Source: Methylobacterium sp. WL1
GTDB taxonomy: Bacteria; Pseudomonadota; Alphaproteobacteria; Rhizobiales; Beijerinckiaceae
Reading direction: 5' to 3'
Assembly: GCF_008000895.1 (NCBI RefSeq)
Contig: NZ_CP042823.1
Location: 2,297,001 to 2,361,000 of the forward strand
DNA: 64,000 bases
Each line of letters opens with the position of its first letter. Within the stretch, counting starts at the first letter, position 1. The notes under the pieces were generated by a model. That model saw only the letters and a list, made by a program, of their open reading frames with translations, was not told the origin of the DNA and did not search any database. Shown in pieces: positions 18,004-27,932 of the stretch. The position numbers and the translations under genes were made by a program.

Positions 18004-18722
18004 ATGACCGCGACGCGCGCCTCGATGGATGACGGACTCGGGCGCCCCGGCTTCGCGGTGATCCCGGTGCTCGACCTGCGCGGCGGCCGCGTGGTGCGGG
18101 CGCGCCGCGGCGAGCGCTCCTCCTATGCCCCGATCGAGACGCCCTTGGCAAAGGGCTCCGCGCCCGATGCGATCGCGCGCGGTCTTCTCGACGCGTGGCC
18201 CGCCCAAACGCTTTACGTCGCCGATCTCGACGCGATCATCGACGGGATCAGGCCGGACCTCCGGGCCCTGGAGGCGATCGCCCGCGCATGCCCGGGACTC
18301 GGCCTGTGGGTCGATGCGGGCTTTTCCGAATCGGCGGGCGTCGCGGCGTTCCTCGCCGCCGGCCTCGGGCGGCCCGTGATCGGCAGCGAGAGCCAGCACG
18401 ATACCGGGCTCGTCACCGATCTCGGCGAACGCGCCGTGCTGTCCCTCGATACGCGCGGATCCGAGCGCCTCGGCCCGGCCGCGCTCCACGACGATCCGGG
18501 CTCTGGCCGCCGGACGTGATCGCGATGACGCTGGCCCGGGCGGCGCCGGTGGCCCGACCTCGACGCGCTCCGGCCGTGGCTCGGCCGCCGGGTCTACGCG
18601 GCCGGCGGGTGCGCGGGCGGACGACCTGCGGGCCCTGCGCGGCCGGGATCGCCGGGGCGCTGGTCGCCTCGGCGCTCCACGACGGCACCCTGCGGAGCGC
18701 CGAGGCCGGGGATCTGGCCTGA
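18004..18722 (+). pseudogene. HisA-like (ProFAR isomerase-related) C1-cluster protein, multiple frameshifts
   Basis: A TIM-barrel protein related to HisA but of the C1-cluster subgroup: FAVIPVLDLRGGRVVRARRGER at the N terminus and YVADLDAIIDG in the middle. From about 18480 the rest of the barrel is found only by changing frame repeatedly (LWPPDVIAMTLAR; DLDALRPWLGRRVYAAGG; GIAGALVASALHDGTLRSAE). At least four or five 1-2 base losses in G/C runs are needed. Its ATG and the divergent MfnF-like ATG share the hexamer CATATG (18001-18006). Pairing with the MfnF-like gene matches clusters for tetrahydromethanopterin or methylofuran cofactors. Confidence 0.65.
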
Positions 18723-18791
18723 CGCTTCCGACCCGCCGCCGAGGCTGCTAAACCGGCGCCAGACCGTGCCTTCACCAAGAGCCTGCAGACG

Positions 18792-19394
18792 ATGGAAAAA
18801 TTCACCACGCTGGAGGGCGTCGCGGCGCCCATGCGGATCATCAACGTCGACACCGACCGGATCATCCCGAAGCAGTACCTGAAGACGATCAAGCGGACCG
18901 GCCTGGGCAAGGGCCTGTTCGCCGAGATGCGCTACAAGGACGACGGCTCCGAAAACCCGGACTTCGTGCTCAACAAGCCGGCCTACCGGAACGCGAAGAT
19001 CCTGGTGTGCGGCGACAATTTCGGCTGCGGCTCGTCCCGGGAGCACGCCCCCTGGGCGCTGGCCGATTTCGGCATCCGCTGCGTGATCTCCACGAGCTTC
19101 GCCGACATCTTCTTCAACAACTGCGCGAAGAACGGCATCCTGGCGATCACGGTCGCTCCGGACGACCTTGAGAAGCTGTTCGAGGACGCCGAGCGCGGCT
19201 CGAACGCGACCCTGTCGGTCGATCTCGACGCCCAGACCATCAAAGGGCCGGACGGCGGCACCCTGCATTTCGACATCGACGGCGGCCTCAAGCACAGCCT
19301 GCTCAACGGCCTCGACGAGATCGGCCTGACCCTGCAGCGCGCCGCCGCGATCGACGCCTACGAGCAGAAGCTCGCCGCTCGGGAATGGGCCTGA
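18792..19394 (+). CDS. leuD: 3-isopropylmalate dehydratase small subunit
   Basis: A 200-residue LeuD, the swivel-domain subunit of the [4Fe-4S] isomerase converting 2- to 3-isopropylmalate in leucine biosynthesis. The family core [14 protein letters not shown] and the [17 protein letters not shown] loop are intact. LeuC is not in the window. It is the first undamaged gene after the indel cluster. The chemoreceptor downstream is convergent, about 43 bases away. Confidence 0.96.
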   Translation: MEKFTTLEGVAAPMRIINVDTDRIIPKQYLKTIKRTGLGKGLFAEMRYKDDGSENPDFVLNKPAYRNAKILVCGDNFGCGSSREHAPWALADFGIRCVISTSFADIFFNNCAKNGILAITVAPDDLEKLFEDAERGSNATLSVDLDAQTIKGPDGGTLHFDIDGGLKHSLLNGLDEIGLTLQRAAAIDAYEQKLAAREWA

Positions 19395-19437
19395 GCGGGC
19401 GACGCGAAAGCTCTCGCACGTCTGAGCGGACCTCCGC

Positions 19438-21120
19438 TTAGGCCGCCTTCACGTCCGCCAGGAACGTCGCGACCGCGCGGGTGAGGTCGTTCGAGTTCTG
19501 GGAGAGGCCGCGCGCTGCGCCCAGCACCTGGGTCGCCGCGGAGCCGGTCTCGCCGGCGGCGCGCTTGACGTCGACGATGTTGCCGGTGACCCGCTCGGTC
19601 CCGGAGGCGGCCTGCTGGACGTTGCGGGCGATCTCCTGGGTGGCCGCCCCCTGCTCCTCGATCGCGGCCGCGATCGCGGTGGAGCTGGTGGCGATCTCGC
19701 CGACGATGCGGGCGATCGACCGGATCGCCGAGACCGCGTGGCCGGTGGCCGTCTGGATCGCGCCGATCTGCGCGCCGATCTCCTCGGTGGCGCGGGTGGT
19801 CTGGCCGGCCAGCTCCTTGACCTCGCTGGCGACCACCGCGAAGCCGCGGCCGGCATCGCCGGCCCGGGCGGCCTCGATGGTGGCGTTGAGCGCCAGCAGG
19901 TTGGTCTGCCCGGCGATCTGCGAGATCAACGCGATGACGCTGCCGATCTTCTCCGCGCTCTCGGCGAGCACCTGTACGGCCCCGTCGGTCTGGATCGCCT
20001 CGTCGGAGGCCGCGCTCGCGGCCTGGGCCGCCCGGGTGACCTGGCTGTTGATCTCCCGGATCGAGATCGACAGCTCCTCGGTGGCGGCGGCCACCGTCTG
20101 CACGTTCGAGGAGGCCTGCTCGGCGGCGCCCGCCACCGTCTGCGCCTGCGCGTCGGTCTCTTCGGCGATGCCGGTCATCGACTGCGCCGTCGCTTCGAGT
20201 TCGGTGGCGGCCCCGGCCATGGCTTGGGTGAGGCCGGACACCTCGGTCTCGAACCGCGTCACCACGGCGTCGAGATGGGCGGCGCGGCGGGCCTTGGCAT
20301 CCGCTTCCCGGGCGGTCGCGGCGTCGCCTGACCGCTTGGCGATCAGCGCGGCCTTGAACACCTCGACCGCCGCCGCCATGCCGCCGATCTCGTCGCGCCG
20401 GTCGCTGCTCGGGACGGTGACGTCGAGATTGTCCCGGGCCAGCTCCCCCATCACCAGCGTCATCGTGCGCGTCGGGATGGCGATGAGCTTGGTCAGCAGG
20501 AAGGCGCCCGCGATGGCGGTCGCCAGGAGGGCGACGAGGGACAGCAGCGTAGCCGCGTAGGATGTCGAGAAGGCGTCGGCCTCGTCGGCCTGCCGGGCCG
20601 TCAGCAGGGTGCGCTCGGTCGCCTCGATCTCCCCACCCTTGGCGCGAATGGCGTCCATGAGCGCCCGGCCGGCGCCGCCCCCCACGCGTGCGCGGGCCTC
20701 CGCCTGGGTACTCGGCTGACCCATCAGGCCGATCTCCGGCTCGGCGATGTCGGCCTGCCAGCGCTTCGCCAGGGTCTCGACCTCGGCGATGCGGGCCTGC
20801 TGCGCCGGATTGTCCGATGTCAGCGTCCGAAGCCGCTGTAGATTCGCGTCGAAGGCCTGCGTGCCGCTGCGATACGGCGCGAGGAACGCCGGGTCTGCGG
20901 TCACCAGATAGCCCCGCAGGCCGGTCTCGCGATCGACCATCGTGGTGATCAGGGACGCGTTCACGTTCAGGACGTCGTAGGTATGCTCCGACCATCCAAT
21001 CGACGATTGGATGAACGATAGTTTCCGATGATTGATAACCGCGCTTACCAGCGCGATAATTATTAAAACAGCGAATGAACCAACGACTTTCTTCGCAATC
21101 GATAGATCTACCAGGCGCAT
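19438..21120 (-). CDS. Methyl-accepting chemotaxis protein (CHASE3-like sensor)
   Basis: A 560-residue chemoreceptor. An N-terminal membrane helix ([18 protein letters not shown]) precedes a CHASE3-type periplasmic helical domain ([21 protein letters not shown]). A second helix follows at ~187-208, then HAMP and the signalling coiled coil with tip [22 protein letters not shown]. The ATG at 21120 has AGGAAA upstream; the frame is open to 21204. No C-terminal CheR-binding pentapeptide is evident. The first codons and upstream region are AT-rich relative to the body. Confidence 0.93.
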   Translation of the reverse strand: MRLVDLSIAKKVVGSFAVLIIIALVSAVINHRKLSFIQSSIGWSEHTYDVLNVNASLITTMVDRETGLRGYLVTADPAFLAPYRSGTQAFDANLQRLRTLTSDNPAQQARIAEVETLAKRWQADIAEPEIGLMGQPSTQAEARARVGGGAGRALMDAIRAKGGEIEATERTLLTARQADEADAFSTSYAATLLSLVALLATAIAGAFLLTKLIAIPTRTMTLVMGELARDNLDVTVPSSDRRDEIGGMAAAVEVFKAALIAKRSGDAATAREADAKARRAAHLDAVVTRFETEVSGLTQAMAGAATELEATAQSMTGIAEETDAQAQTVAGAAEQASSNVQTVAAATEELSISIREINSQVTRAAQAASAASDEAIQTDGAVQVLAESAEKIGSVIALISQIAGQTNLLALNATIEAARAGDAGRGFAVVASEVKELAGQTTRATEEIGAQIGAIQTATGHAVSAIRSIARIVGEIATSSTAIAAAIEEQGAATQEIARNVQQAASGTERVTGNIVDVKRAAGETGSAATQVLGAARGLSQNSNDLTRAVATFLADVKAA

Positions 21121-21518
21121 GGTCCAGATTTCCTGCCGTCGTCCAAAAACTGATTCCGTCTTATATGAACAGTCGTGGGTTAATAAGTTGCCGTCAAGAA
21201 TCACATCGTTCCGAGCGGATTGCCGATTGAATAGGCGGGAATATTCTAATATATTGCTGCATTTGTGAAGTATTAGAAGATATTAATTAGCAACAACCAA
21301 GGCATCGATTGTCGGAAAACTAAAGCCGCCGCCAAATCTATTTCCGTACTGACACCGCGACCGGACGATTGAATTTCACGGTCCGGACTTCGGGCGCAGC
21401 GCGGCGGCGTCCGGGCCCGTCGGGCGGGCCGGTGGATTCGGTGCGGCCTAACCGCTCCTTAACCCTGGTGTTGCCTGATTCGAAGTTCATGCAACGGACG
21501 TCGAACGGGATCGCCAGG
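21121..21518. promoter_or_regulatory. AT-rich divergent region with CtrA-like site
   Basis: About 400 bases separate the chemoreceptor from the transglycosylase. The left ~240 bases are strikingly AT-rich for this genome and probably hold the chemoreceptor promoter. CTAA-N7-TTAACC at 21448-21464 is one mismatch from the CtrA consensus TTAA-N7-TTAA and lies about 55 bases before the transglycosylase start. No gene is supported here. Confidence 0.45.
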
Positions 21519-22718
21519 ATGCGGATTCACTCCCTCGGATCGGGCGTCGCGCTCGGGGTCGGTCTGCTCGCCGGCCTCGCCGCGGTGCCGGCGCGCGCCG
21601 ATTTCGATTCGTGCCTCGCCGGCATCCAGAGGCAGGCGGCGGCGGCCGGGGTGTCGGCCCAGGCCTTCCAGGCGGCCACCCGCGGCATCAGCTTCGACGA
21701 CAAGGTGATCGAGCTCTCGCAGGCGCAGCCCGAGTTCAAGACGCCGATCTGGGACTACATGGCGGCGCTCGTGGACGATGAGCGGGTCGAGGACGGACGC
21801 GCGGCCATGCGCCAGAATGCGTCCGCCCTGGCCCAGGCCGAGGCGCGCTACGGGGTCGACCGCTACACCATCGCGGCGGTCTGGGGCGTCGAGTCCAACT
21901 TCGGCAAGAACCTCGGCAAGATGCCGCTGGTGCAGTCGCTGGCGACGCTCGCCTGCTCGAGCAATCGCCGCCGGGACTTCTTCCGCGGCGAGTTGATCGC
22001 CACCCTGCGGATCATCGAGCGCGGCGACATCGCGCCGGAGAGGCTCACCGGCTCCTGGGCCGGCGCCTTCGGCCAGACCCAGTTCATGCCGACCACCTAT
22101 CAAAGGCTCGCGGTGGACGGTGACGGCGACGGCCGGCGGGACGTGGTCGATTCGGTGGCCGATGCTGTCGGCTCCACGGCGAACTTCCTGCACGTGGCCA
22201 AGTGGCAGAACGGCCAGGTCTGGGGCTACGAGGTCAAGCTGCCCCGCGGCTTCAGCGTCGCCTCCGCCGGCCGGAAGAACAAGAAGCCGATCGCCCACTG
22301 GGCCGCGCTCGGCGTGACCCGGGCGGATGGCCGCTCGCTCTCGGGCGAGGGACTGGCCGGCATCATCGCACCCGCCGGCATCGACGGACCGGCCTTCCTG
22401 GTCACCCGGAACTTCGACGCGATCTACTCCTACAACGCGGCCGAATCCTACGGTCTCGCCATCGCGGTCCTGTCGGACCGGCTGCGCGGCAAGGCCGGCG
22501 TCCAGGCAGCCTGGCCGACCGACGACCCGCCCCTGTCCCGGGCCGAGCGGCGGGACCTCCAGACCCGGCTGGCCGCCCGCGGCTACGATGTCGGGGAGCC
22601 GGACGGCAAGGTCGGCCAGAAGACCCGCGACGCGATCAAGGACGTCGAGCGCAAGCTCGGCATGACTCCGACGGGCCGCCCCGGCGGCAAGGTGCTGGAA
22701 GCCCTGCGCGGAAGCTGA
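21519..22718 (+). CDS. Lytic murein transglycosylase (MltB family) with peptidoglycan-binding domain
   Basis: A ~399-residue exported GH103 transglycosylase that cleaves glycan strands to 1,6-anhydromuropeptides. A signal peptide (GVALGVGLLAGLAAVPARA) is followed by the catalytic domain with the Glu in WGVESNFGKN, then GAFGQTQFMPTTY. A C-terminal PG_binding_1 domain (LQTRLAARGYDVGEPDGKVG) ends the protein. ATG 21519 fits the signal peptide; 21489 and 21369 are alternative starts. It may be periplasmic or outer-membrane linked; no lipobox is visible. Confidence 0.92.
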   Translation: MRIHSLGSGVALGVGLLAGLAAVPARADFDSCLAGIQRQAAAAGVSAQAFQAATRGISFDDKVIELSQAQPEFKTPIWDYMAALVDDERVEDGRAAMRQNASALAQAEARYGVDRYTIAAVWGVESNFGKNLGKMPLVQSLATLACSSNRRRDFFRGELIATLRIIERGDIAPERLTGSWAGAFGQTQFMPTTYQRLAVDGDGDGRRDVVDSVADAVGSTANFLHVAKWQNGQVWGYEVKLPRGFSVASAGRKNKKPIAHWAALGVTRADGRSLSGEGLAGIIAPAGIDGPAFLVTRNFDAIYSYNAAESYGLAIAVLSDRLRGKAGVQAAWPTDDPPLSRAERRDLQTRLAARGYDVGEPDGKVGQKTRDAIKDVERKLGMTPTGRPGGKVLEALRGS

Positions 22719-23416
22719 GAGGGTGTAGGCCGCTTGGGTCTCCACGCACGGCGGCCGACGCGGTGTTTTTCGCGGGGAGTCATCCTGGCTCGCCAAGGAA
22801 GTCATCCCGGCTCGCCAAGAGAGGCAGGATGGTCCCCGAAGGTTTGGGGCCGGAATCGACGCGAGAGCGCAGTGACGCCCCCCCCCGCTCCGGAAAGGAG
22901 CGGGGTGAGGGACCGGGGTTCGGTGGAACAGGTGCACCCTGTCTCGGTCTCGGATCGGACGGGAGACCCGCATCCTGCCCTTCGCCGCTGGTCGGCCCCG
23001 CGCCGCCCGGAGTATCGCGCGCTCGAGGGCGTTGGAGGGTGACCGCCACGGCCATCGGCGCGGCTTGCCCCCTTGTGGCGCACGGCTCCTGCTCGAACGG
23101 TCCCTGCGGGCCAGGCCTGTCCCGCCGCCACGATCCGCACGCTCACATTCACCATCGCGGATCTGCCATGCCGCGATGAGATGGATCGGCTGCACTGTAT
23201 CCGAACTGTCGTACTCTCCAATATAAATTGTTGATATGATCTGCGTTTGATCGACCGATTACCGAAGACAAAATAATGATTGTCGGTATTTAATCGTACT
23301 ACGGTTGCAAATATAGAAATTATTTTACTGTTCGGGAAAGGTTTTTTGATAGAAAATCTTGAGTTATGCGTTGCGCTGAGCATATTGATCCTCAATCGTA
23401 TAGGATAAAGATCGAT
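22719..23416. other. Intergenic region with a 22-bp tandem repeat and an AT-rich promoter zone
   Basis: No gene is supported in these ~700 bases. A 22-bp unit is repeated in tandem at 22778-22799 and 22800-22821 with three differences. A hairpin-forming GCTCCGGAAAGGAGC lies near 22889. From about 23190 to the chemoreceptor start the sequence becomes AT-rich, unlike its surroundings, and probably holds that gene's promoter. Confidence 0.5.
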
Positions 23417-25105
23417 ATGCGCTTTTCTCTCGCGAATTTGACGCTGTCACGCAAGCTTTCGCTTCTCACGATACTGACGTGTCTGATTATTGCTACGATC
23501 GGTGGCTTGGGCCTCAATCTATTTCACCGTGAAATGCTGGACGAGCGCGTCCAGTCGCTGCGCGCCATGGTCGAGCTGATCCAGTCGCACGCCCAGGCCC
23601 TCGACGAGCGGGTCAAGGCCGGGACCATGACCAAGGAAGCGGCCCTGACCGAGCTGGCCGAATCGACCATGGCGATGCGCTACAGCGGCGGAACCAACTA
23701 CATATCGATCTACGCGATGGACGGCAGGACCATCGCCGCGCCGAACCGGAAGGACGTCGGCAAGAACCAGCTGGATCTCACGGTCAACGGCATACCGATC
23801 ATTCGCGCCTTCATCGCTGGCCTGAGATCGTCCGACTCGACGATGCTGGAATACACCTACCTCCGGCCCGGACGGGAGGGCGTCTTTCCGAAGGTGTCCG
23901 TGGCGTCCCGCTTCGCACCCTGGGACATCTTCATCGTCACCGGCGCCTATACCGACGAAATCGCGGCCGCGTTCCGGTCGCTGGCGATCACAGTGGTGGG
24001 CCTGCTCCTGGGCATCGTCGGCGTCTCGGTGCTCGGCTCGCTGCTGATCGGGCGCAGCATCACCCGGCCGCTCGGCCGCCTGCACCGGAGGATGCAGGCC
24101 CTGGCGGAGGGTGACATCACGAGCCCGGTCTCCGATAGCGAGCGGCGCGACGAGATCGGCCGGATGTCCGCCACCGTCGAGGTGTTCCGCCAGGCCCTGG
24201 TCGCCAAGGGCGAGATGGACGTCGCGGCCGCCCGGGATGCCGAGGCCAAGATCGAGCGCGCTCAGGCTCTCGATGCCCTGACCCGGCAGTTCGAGGGAGG
24301 TGCCGGGACCCTGATGCGGGGCCTGACCTCCGCCGCCACGGCGATGCAGGCCAACGCCGCCACGATGGCGCAGAGCGCGACGCGGACGAGCGCGCGCTCC
24401 GCCCAGGTCGCCGAGGCCGCGCAGGAGACCTCCGCCAGCGTGCAGACCGTGGCCGCTGCGACCGAGGAGATGTCGACGACCATCCGGGAGATCTCCGGCC
24501 AGATGGCGCGCTCGTCGGCCATGATCGGCCAGGCGGCCACGGAGGCGCAGCGGACCGACGCGATCGTGCGCGACCTCGCCGAGGGCGCGGAGAAGATCGG
24601 CGCGGTGGCCAGCATGATCGCGGCGATCGCCAGCCAGACGAACCTCCTCGCGCTCAACGCCACGATCGAGGCGGCCCGCGCCGGCGAGGCCGGGCGCGGC
24701 TTCGCGGTGGTGGCCAGCGAGGTGAAGGAACTGGCCAACCAGACCGCGCAGGCGACGGCGGAGATCGCGACCCGGGTCGGCGCCGTGCAGGTCTCGACCC
24801 GGCAGGCCGTGGAGGCGATCCAGGAGATCGGCCGCACGGTCACCGAGGTCAACACGCTGGCCACCAGCGTCGCGGCCGCGATCGAGGAGCAGGAGGCGAC
24901 CACCGGCGAGATCGTGCGCAGCGTGGCGCAGGCGGCGGACGGCACCAGCACGGTGACCGGCAACATCGCCGAGGTCTCGACCGCCGCCCAGGAATCCGGG
25001 GGCGCGGCCGAGCAGGTGCTCGGTGCCGCCGCCGAACTGTCGCAGAAGTCCAGGCTGCTCTCCGCGGAGATCACCCACTTCCTCGATCGGGTCCGGGCCG
25101 CCTGA
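23417..25105 (+). CDS. Methyl-accepting chemotaxis protein (single Cache sensor)
   Basis: A 562-residue chemoreceptor. The N-terminal helix ([20 protein letters not shown]) leads to a periplasmic single-Cache-type domain ([41 protein letters not shown]). A second helix is at ~198-220, then HAMP and a signalling domain with tip [22 protein letters not shown]. The ATG at 23417 has an AGGAT site. The signalling domain is very similar to that of the receptor at 19438-21120, while the sensors differ. Small carboxylates are common ligands for this domain type, but none can be assigned. Confidence 0.93.
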   Translation: MRFSLANLTLSRKLSLLTILTCLIIATIGGLGLNLFHREMLDERVQSLRAMVELIQSHAQALDERVKAGTMTKEAALTELAESTMAMRYSGGTNYISIYAMDGRTIAAPNRKDVGKNQLDLTVNGIPIIRAFIAGLRSSDSTMLEYTYLRPGREGVFPKVSVASRFAPWDIFIVTGAYTDEIAAAFRSLAITVVGLLLGIVGVSVLGSLLIGRSITRPLGRLHRRMQALAEGDITSPVSDSERRDEIGRMSATVEVFRQALVAKGEMDVAAARDAEAKIERAQALDALTRQFEGGAGTLMRGLTSAATAMQANAATMAQSATRTSARSAQVAEAAQETSASVQTVAAATEEMSTTIREISGQMARSSAMIGQAATEAQRTDAIVRDLAEGAEKIGAVASMIAAIASQTNLLALNATIEAARAGEAGRGFAVVASEVKELANQTAQATAEIATRVGAVQVSTRQAVEAIQEIGRTVTEVNTLATSVAAAIEEQEATTGEIVRSVAQAADGTSTVTGNIAEVSTAAQESGGAAEQVLGAAAELSQKSRLLSAEITHFLDRVRAA

Positions 25106-25116
25106 GCCGCTTGCAT

Positions 25117-25151
25117 GAAAAAACCGGCCAGGCTGAGCCGGGCCGGTTGAA
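25117..25151 (-). terminator. Intrinsic terminator of rplS
   Basis: Read on the minus strand, AACCGGCC (25148-25141) pairs with GGCCGGTT (25129-25122) and is followed by a T run (from 25123). A second 8-bp hairpin, 25163-25170 with 25174-25181, lies between it and the rplS stop. Confidence 0.75.
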
Positions 25152-25193
25152 AACTGCGGGTTCCCCGGCTGCGAGCCGGGGTACCCGAGGGCC

Positions 25194-25595
25194 TTACTCG
25201 GCGGCGGCGGGGGCCGCCTTCGGGGTATCCTTGGACTTGTAGCGATCGGTGCGCTCGACGATGCGGGCCGATTTCCCGCGGCGGTCGCGCAGGTAGTACA
25301 GCTTGGCCCGGCGCACCTTGCCCCGGCGGACGACCTTGATCGAATCGATCATCGGCGAATGCACCGGGAAGACGCGCTCGACGCCCTCGCCGTAGGAGAT
25401 CTTGCGGACCGTGAAGCTCTCGTTGAGGCCGCCGCCCTGGCGACCGATGCAGACGCCCTCGTAGGCCTGGACGCGGGTGCGCTCGCCTTCCTTGACGCGG
25501 ACGTTGACGATGAGCGTGTCACCCGGCTCGAAATCGGGAATGGTCTTGGCGAGGCGCGCGACTTCCTCGCGCTCCAGCTGCTCGATGATGTTCAT
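25194..25595 (-). CDS. rplS: 50S ribosomal protein L19
   Basis: A 133-residue L19 with the family core [23 protein letters not shown] (in part), [10 protein letters not shown] and [18 protein letters not shown]. The C-terminal tail ([12 protein letters not shown]) is an alphaproteobacterial extension. The usual partner trmD is not adjacent; instead a HAD phosphatase lies upstream on the same strand, 135 bases away. It is followed by its own intrinsic terminator. Confidence 0.97.
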   Translation of the reverse strand: MNIIEQLEREEVARLAKTIPDFEPGDTLIVNVRVKEGERTRVQAYEGVCIGRQGGGLNESFTVRKISYGEGVERVFPVHSPMIDSIKVVRRGKVRRAKLYYLRDRRGKSARIVERTDRYKSKDTPKAAPAAAE

Positions 25596-25730
25596 GGCAT
25601 AGCTCCAGCCGTTGCGCCGTGCCGCCCCTCATGGGCGTCCGGCACCAGGATTTCGGCGATCCTGTTGTGAGTTGCGCAGCCCTCTACAGGATCCCCGACG
25701 GCTTGTCGATTGCCGATGCCGGCCGTCGCG

Positions 25731-26486
25731 TCAGGGGCGATCCGCGGCCGTTGAGCCCCGCGTGGCCTCGGGCAGCACGCAGGCCGACAGGAAGGCGGCC
25801 AGATCGTCCGTGATGTGGTCGATATGCGGCTCGCGCACCGCCTCCTGCTCGAAGGCCTCGCGGTAGGGGTCGACGATCTTGGGGACGACCAGCACGGTGG
25901 CCATGCCGAGATCGTGCGGTACCGCGAGGTTGCGGGCGATGTCCTCGAAGAGGACGGCGCGAGTCGGCTCGACCCCGTGGGCGTCCAGGAACCGTTCGTA
26001 GGTCGAGCGCTCGGGTTTCGGCACGAAGTTGGCGGCTGCGATGTCGAACACGTCCTCGAAATGGTCGAGGATACCGAGCTTGGCCGCGACGTTCTCGGCA
26101 TGGCGGCGCGACCCGTTGGTCAGGATCAGCTTGCGCCCGGGCAGCCGCTCGATCGCGTCGCCGAGGCTCTGGTCGAGCTTGATCGTCGAGTGGTCGATGT
26201 CGTGGGCGAAATCGAGGAAGTCGTGCGGATCGACCCCCTCCTCCGTCAGCAGCGCCGTCAGGGTCGTGCCGTAGCGGTGGTAGAAGTATTTCTGCAGGGC
26301 GCGGGCCGAGATGCCATCGATCCCATAGAGCCGCATGACATAGAGCGTGATGCGCTCGTCCACCTGCGGCCAGACCTGCGCGTCGCTCGGATAGAGCGTG
26401 TTGTCGAGGTCGAACACCCAGGTGTCGACATCGGCAAACCCACGGGAGGCGGGTGTGGTGAACTGGGCTTTCTCCGGGTGGTGCAC
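25731..26486 (-). CDS. HAD-family pyrimidine 5'-nucleotidase
   Basis: A 251-residue HAD hydrolase of the pyrimidine 5'-nucleotidase (Sdt1/YjjG-like) group. Motif I is FDLDNTLYP (nucleophile Asp26, acid Asp28), motif II LILTNGS, motif III Lys in FVPKPERS, and motif IV VLFEDIARNL. It probably dephosphorylates pyrimidine nucleotides or damaged analogues in the cytoplasm. It stands between rplS and argB on the same strand with ~240 bases to argB. Confidence 0.9.
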   Translation of the reverse strand: MHHPEKAQFTTPASRGFADVDTWVFDLDNTLYPSDAQVWPQVDERITLYVMRLYGIDGISARALQKYFYHRYGTTLTALLTEEGVDPHDFLDFAHDIDHSTIKLDQSLGDAIERLPGRKLILTNGSRRHAENVAAKLGILDHFEDVFDIAAANFVPKPERSTYERFLDAHGVEPTRAVLFEDIARNLAVPHDLGMATVLVVPKIVDPYREAFEQEAVREPHIDHITDDLAAFLSACVLPEATRGSTAADRP

Positions 26487-26727
26487 CGTGTCCCTTTGAG
26501 ATCCTGAACCTGAGGGATTCTAGGGCCAGGCCCGATCGCGTTGCAATCGGATGCAGCCCAAAACCCTCGGTGCGATGCGGGCCCGGCCGACGATCCCTCC
26601 GGAATCGGCGCCCTGGAGCGGTCAGGCTTGCAGCGCGGGCTTGCGCGAGGCTGAGCCGGGACGACGACAATGCGCGAGCGGCGCGGGCGTTGCCGCGTCC
26701 GATCCGCCCATCGCCGTCCCAGGGAGA

Positions 26728-27621
26728 TCAGCTCCGGCGGATCAGGGTGCCGGCACCGTAATCGGTGAACAGCTCCAGCAGCACCGCGTGGTTGACCTTG
26801 CCGTCCAGAATGACGACCGCCTCCACACCCCGCTCGATTGCGTACATGCAGGTCTCGATCTTCGGGATCATGCCGCCCGTGATCGTGCCGTCGGCGATCA
26901 GGCGCCGGCAATCCTCCACGGTCAGCTCGGGGATCAGCTTCTTGTCCTTGTCGAGCACGCCCGGGACATCGGTGAGCAGCAGCAGCCGCTTGGCCCGCAG
27001 AGCCCCCGCGATGGCACCCGCGAAGGTGTCGGCGTTGACGTTGTAGGTCTGCCCGTCGGCCCCGTAGGCCACCGGCGCGAGGACCGGGATCAGCTCGGCC
27101 TTCAGCACCGCGTCGAGGACGCCGCGCTCGACATGGTCCGGCTCGCCGACCAGGCCGAGATCGACGGTCTGCTCGGTGTGATTCTCGGGATCGATGACGG
27201 TCTTCATCGCCCGCTTGGCGCGGACCATGTTGCCGTCCTTGCCGCACAGGCCGATGGCCCGGCCGCCCTCCGCTGAGATCCAGCCGACGATCTGCTTGTT
27301 GATCGAGCCGGCCAGGACCATCTCGACCACCTCGACGGTGGCCTCGTCGGTGACCCGCAGGCCACCGCGGAACTCGGACTGGATGCCGAGCCGGTCCAGC
27401 ATCTTGCCGATCTGCGGGCCGCCGCCGTGCACCACGATCGGCTTCACGCCGGATTGCTCCAGGAGGACGATGTCCTCGGCGAAATCCTCGGCCGCGGCGC
27501 GGTCGCCCATGGCGTGGCCGCCATACTTGATGACCACGATCTCCTGGTCGTAGCGCTGCATGTGGGGCAGCGCTTGGGCCAGGATTTCGGCGCGCACGTG
27601 CACGTTCGGCAATTCGGTCAT
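26728..27621 (-). CDS. argB: Acetylglutamate kinase
   Basis: A 297-residue ArgB, catalysing ATP-dependent phosphorylation of N-acetylglutamate in arginine biosynthesis. The amino-acid-kinase motifs [24 protein letters not shown] and [15 protein letters not shown] are intact. The N-terminal helix ([20 protein letters not shown]) is typical of the hexameric, arginine-inhibited type. Arginine is also the amidino donor used by the amidinotransferase at 1.3-2.5 kb, though the two genes are far apart. Confidence 0.97.
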   Translation of the reverse strand: MTELPNVHVRAEILAQALPHMQRYDQEIVVIKYGGHAMGDRAAAEDFAEDIVLLEQSGVKPIVVHGGGPQIGKMLDRLGIQSEFRGGLRVTDEATVEVVEMVLAGSINKQIVGWISAEGGRAIGLCGKDGNMVRAKRAMKTVIDPENHTEQTVDLGLVGEPDHVERGVLDAVLKAELIPVLAPVAYGADGQTYNVNADTFAGAIAGALRAKRLLLLTDVPGVLDKDKKLIPELTVEDCRRLIADGTITGGMIPKIETCMYAIERGVEAVVILDGKVNHAVLLELFTDYGAGTLIRRS

Positions 27622-27932
27622 CGCGGTCCTTCGCCGATCCTATGTATGGGGCCTGGCGGCGCCCGGCCTCGTTCGGCCGGCGGGCGCGCTTCTACAGGAA
27701 GCCGACCGCGCTGCGAAGCCGCGAACGCGCCTGCGGAAGGCCCGCGCCGGCGACAAGCTCCGGCCCCCGTCAAGCTGCGAGCGTCGACGCTGTCAAAAAA
27801 CAGTCGTGTTTCCGCGGTGTTGCATGCGCATGATAGAAATGGGCGCTGCCGAGCGGCCCGGGTTGCATCGTCGCTGGTCTCGGATCATGCTGCAGTGCAA
27901 CGAGCCGCACGGCGGGTCGCCGGGAGGGCCGT
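27622..27932. promoter_or_regulatory. argB-ugd divergent region
   Basis: About 310 bases hold the divergent promoters of argB and the UDP-glucose dehydrogenase gene. I see no additional gene, hairpin terminator or recognisable operator. Confidence 0.35.

Noticed and set aside
25596..25730. Protein-like frame in the rplS leader ([14 protein letters not shown]...)
   Set aside because: Considered as a trmD remnant, but no TrmD motif is present and the stretch is too short.
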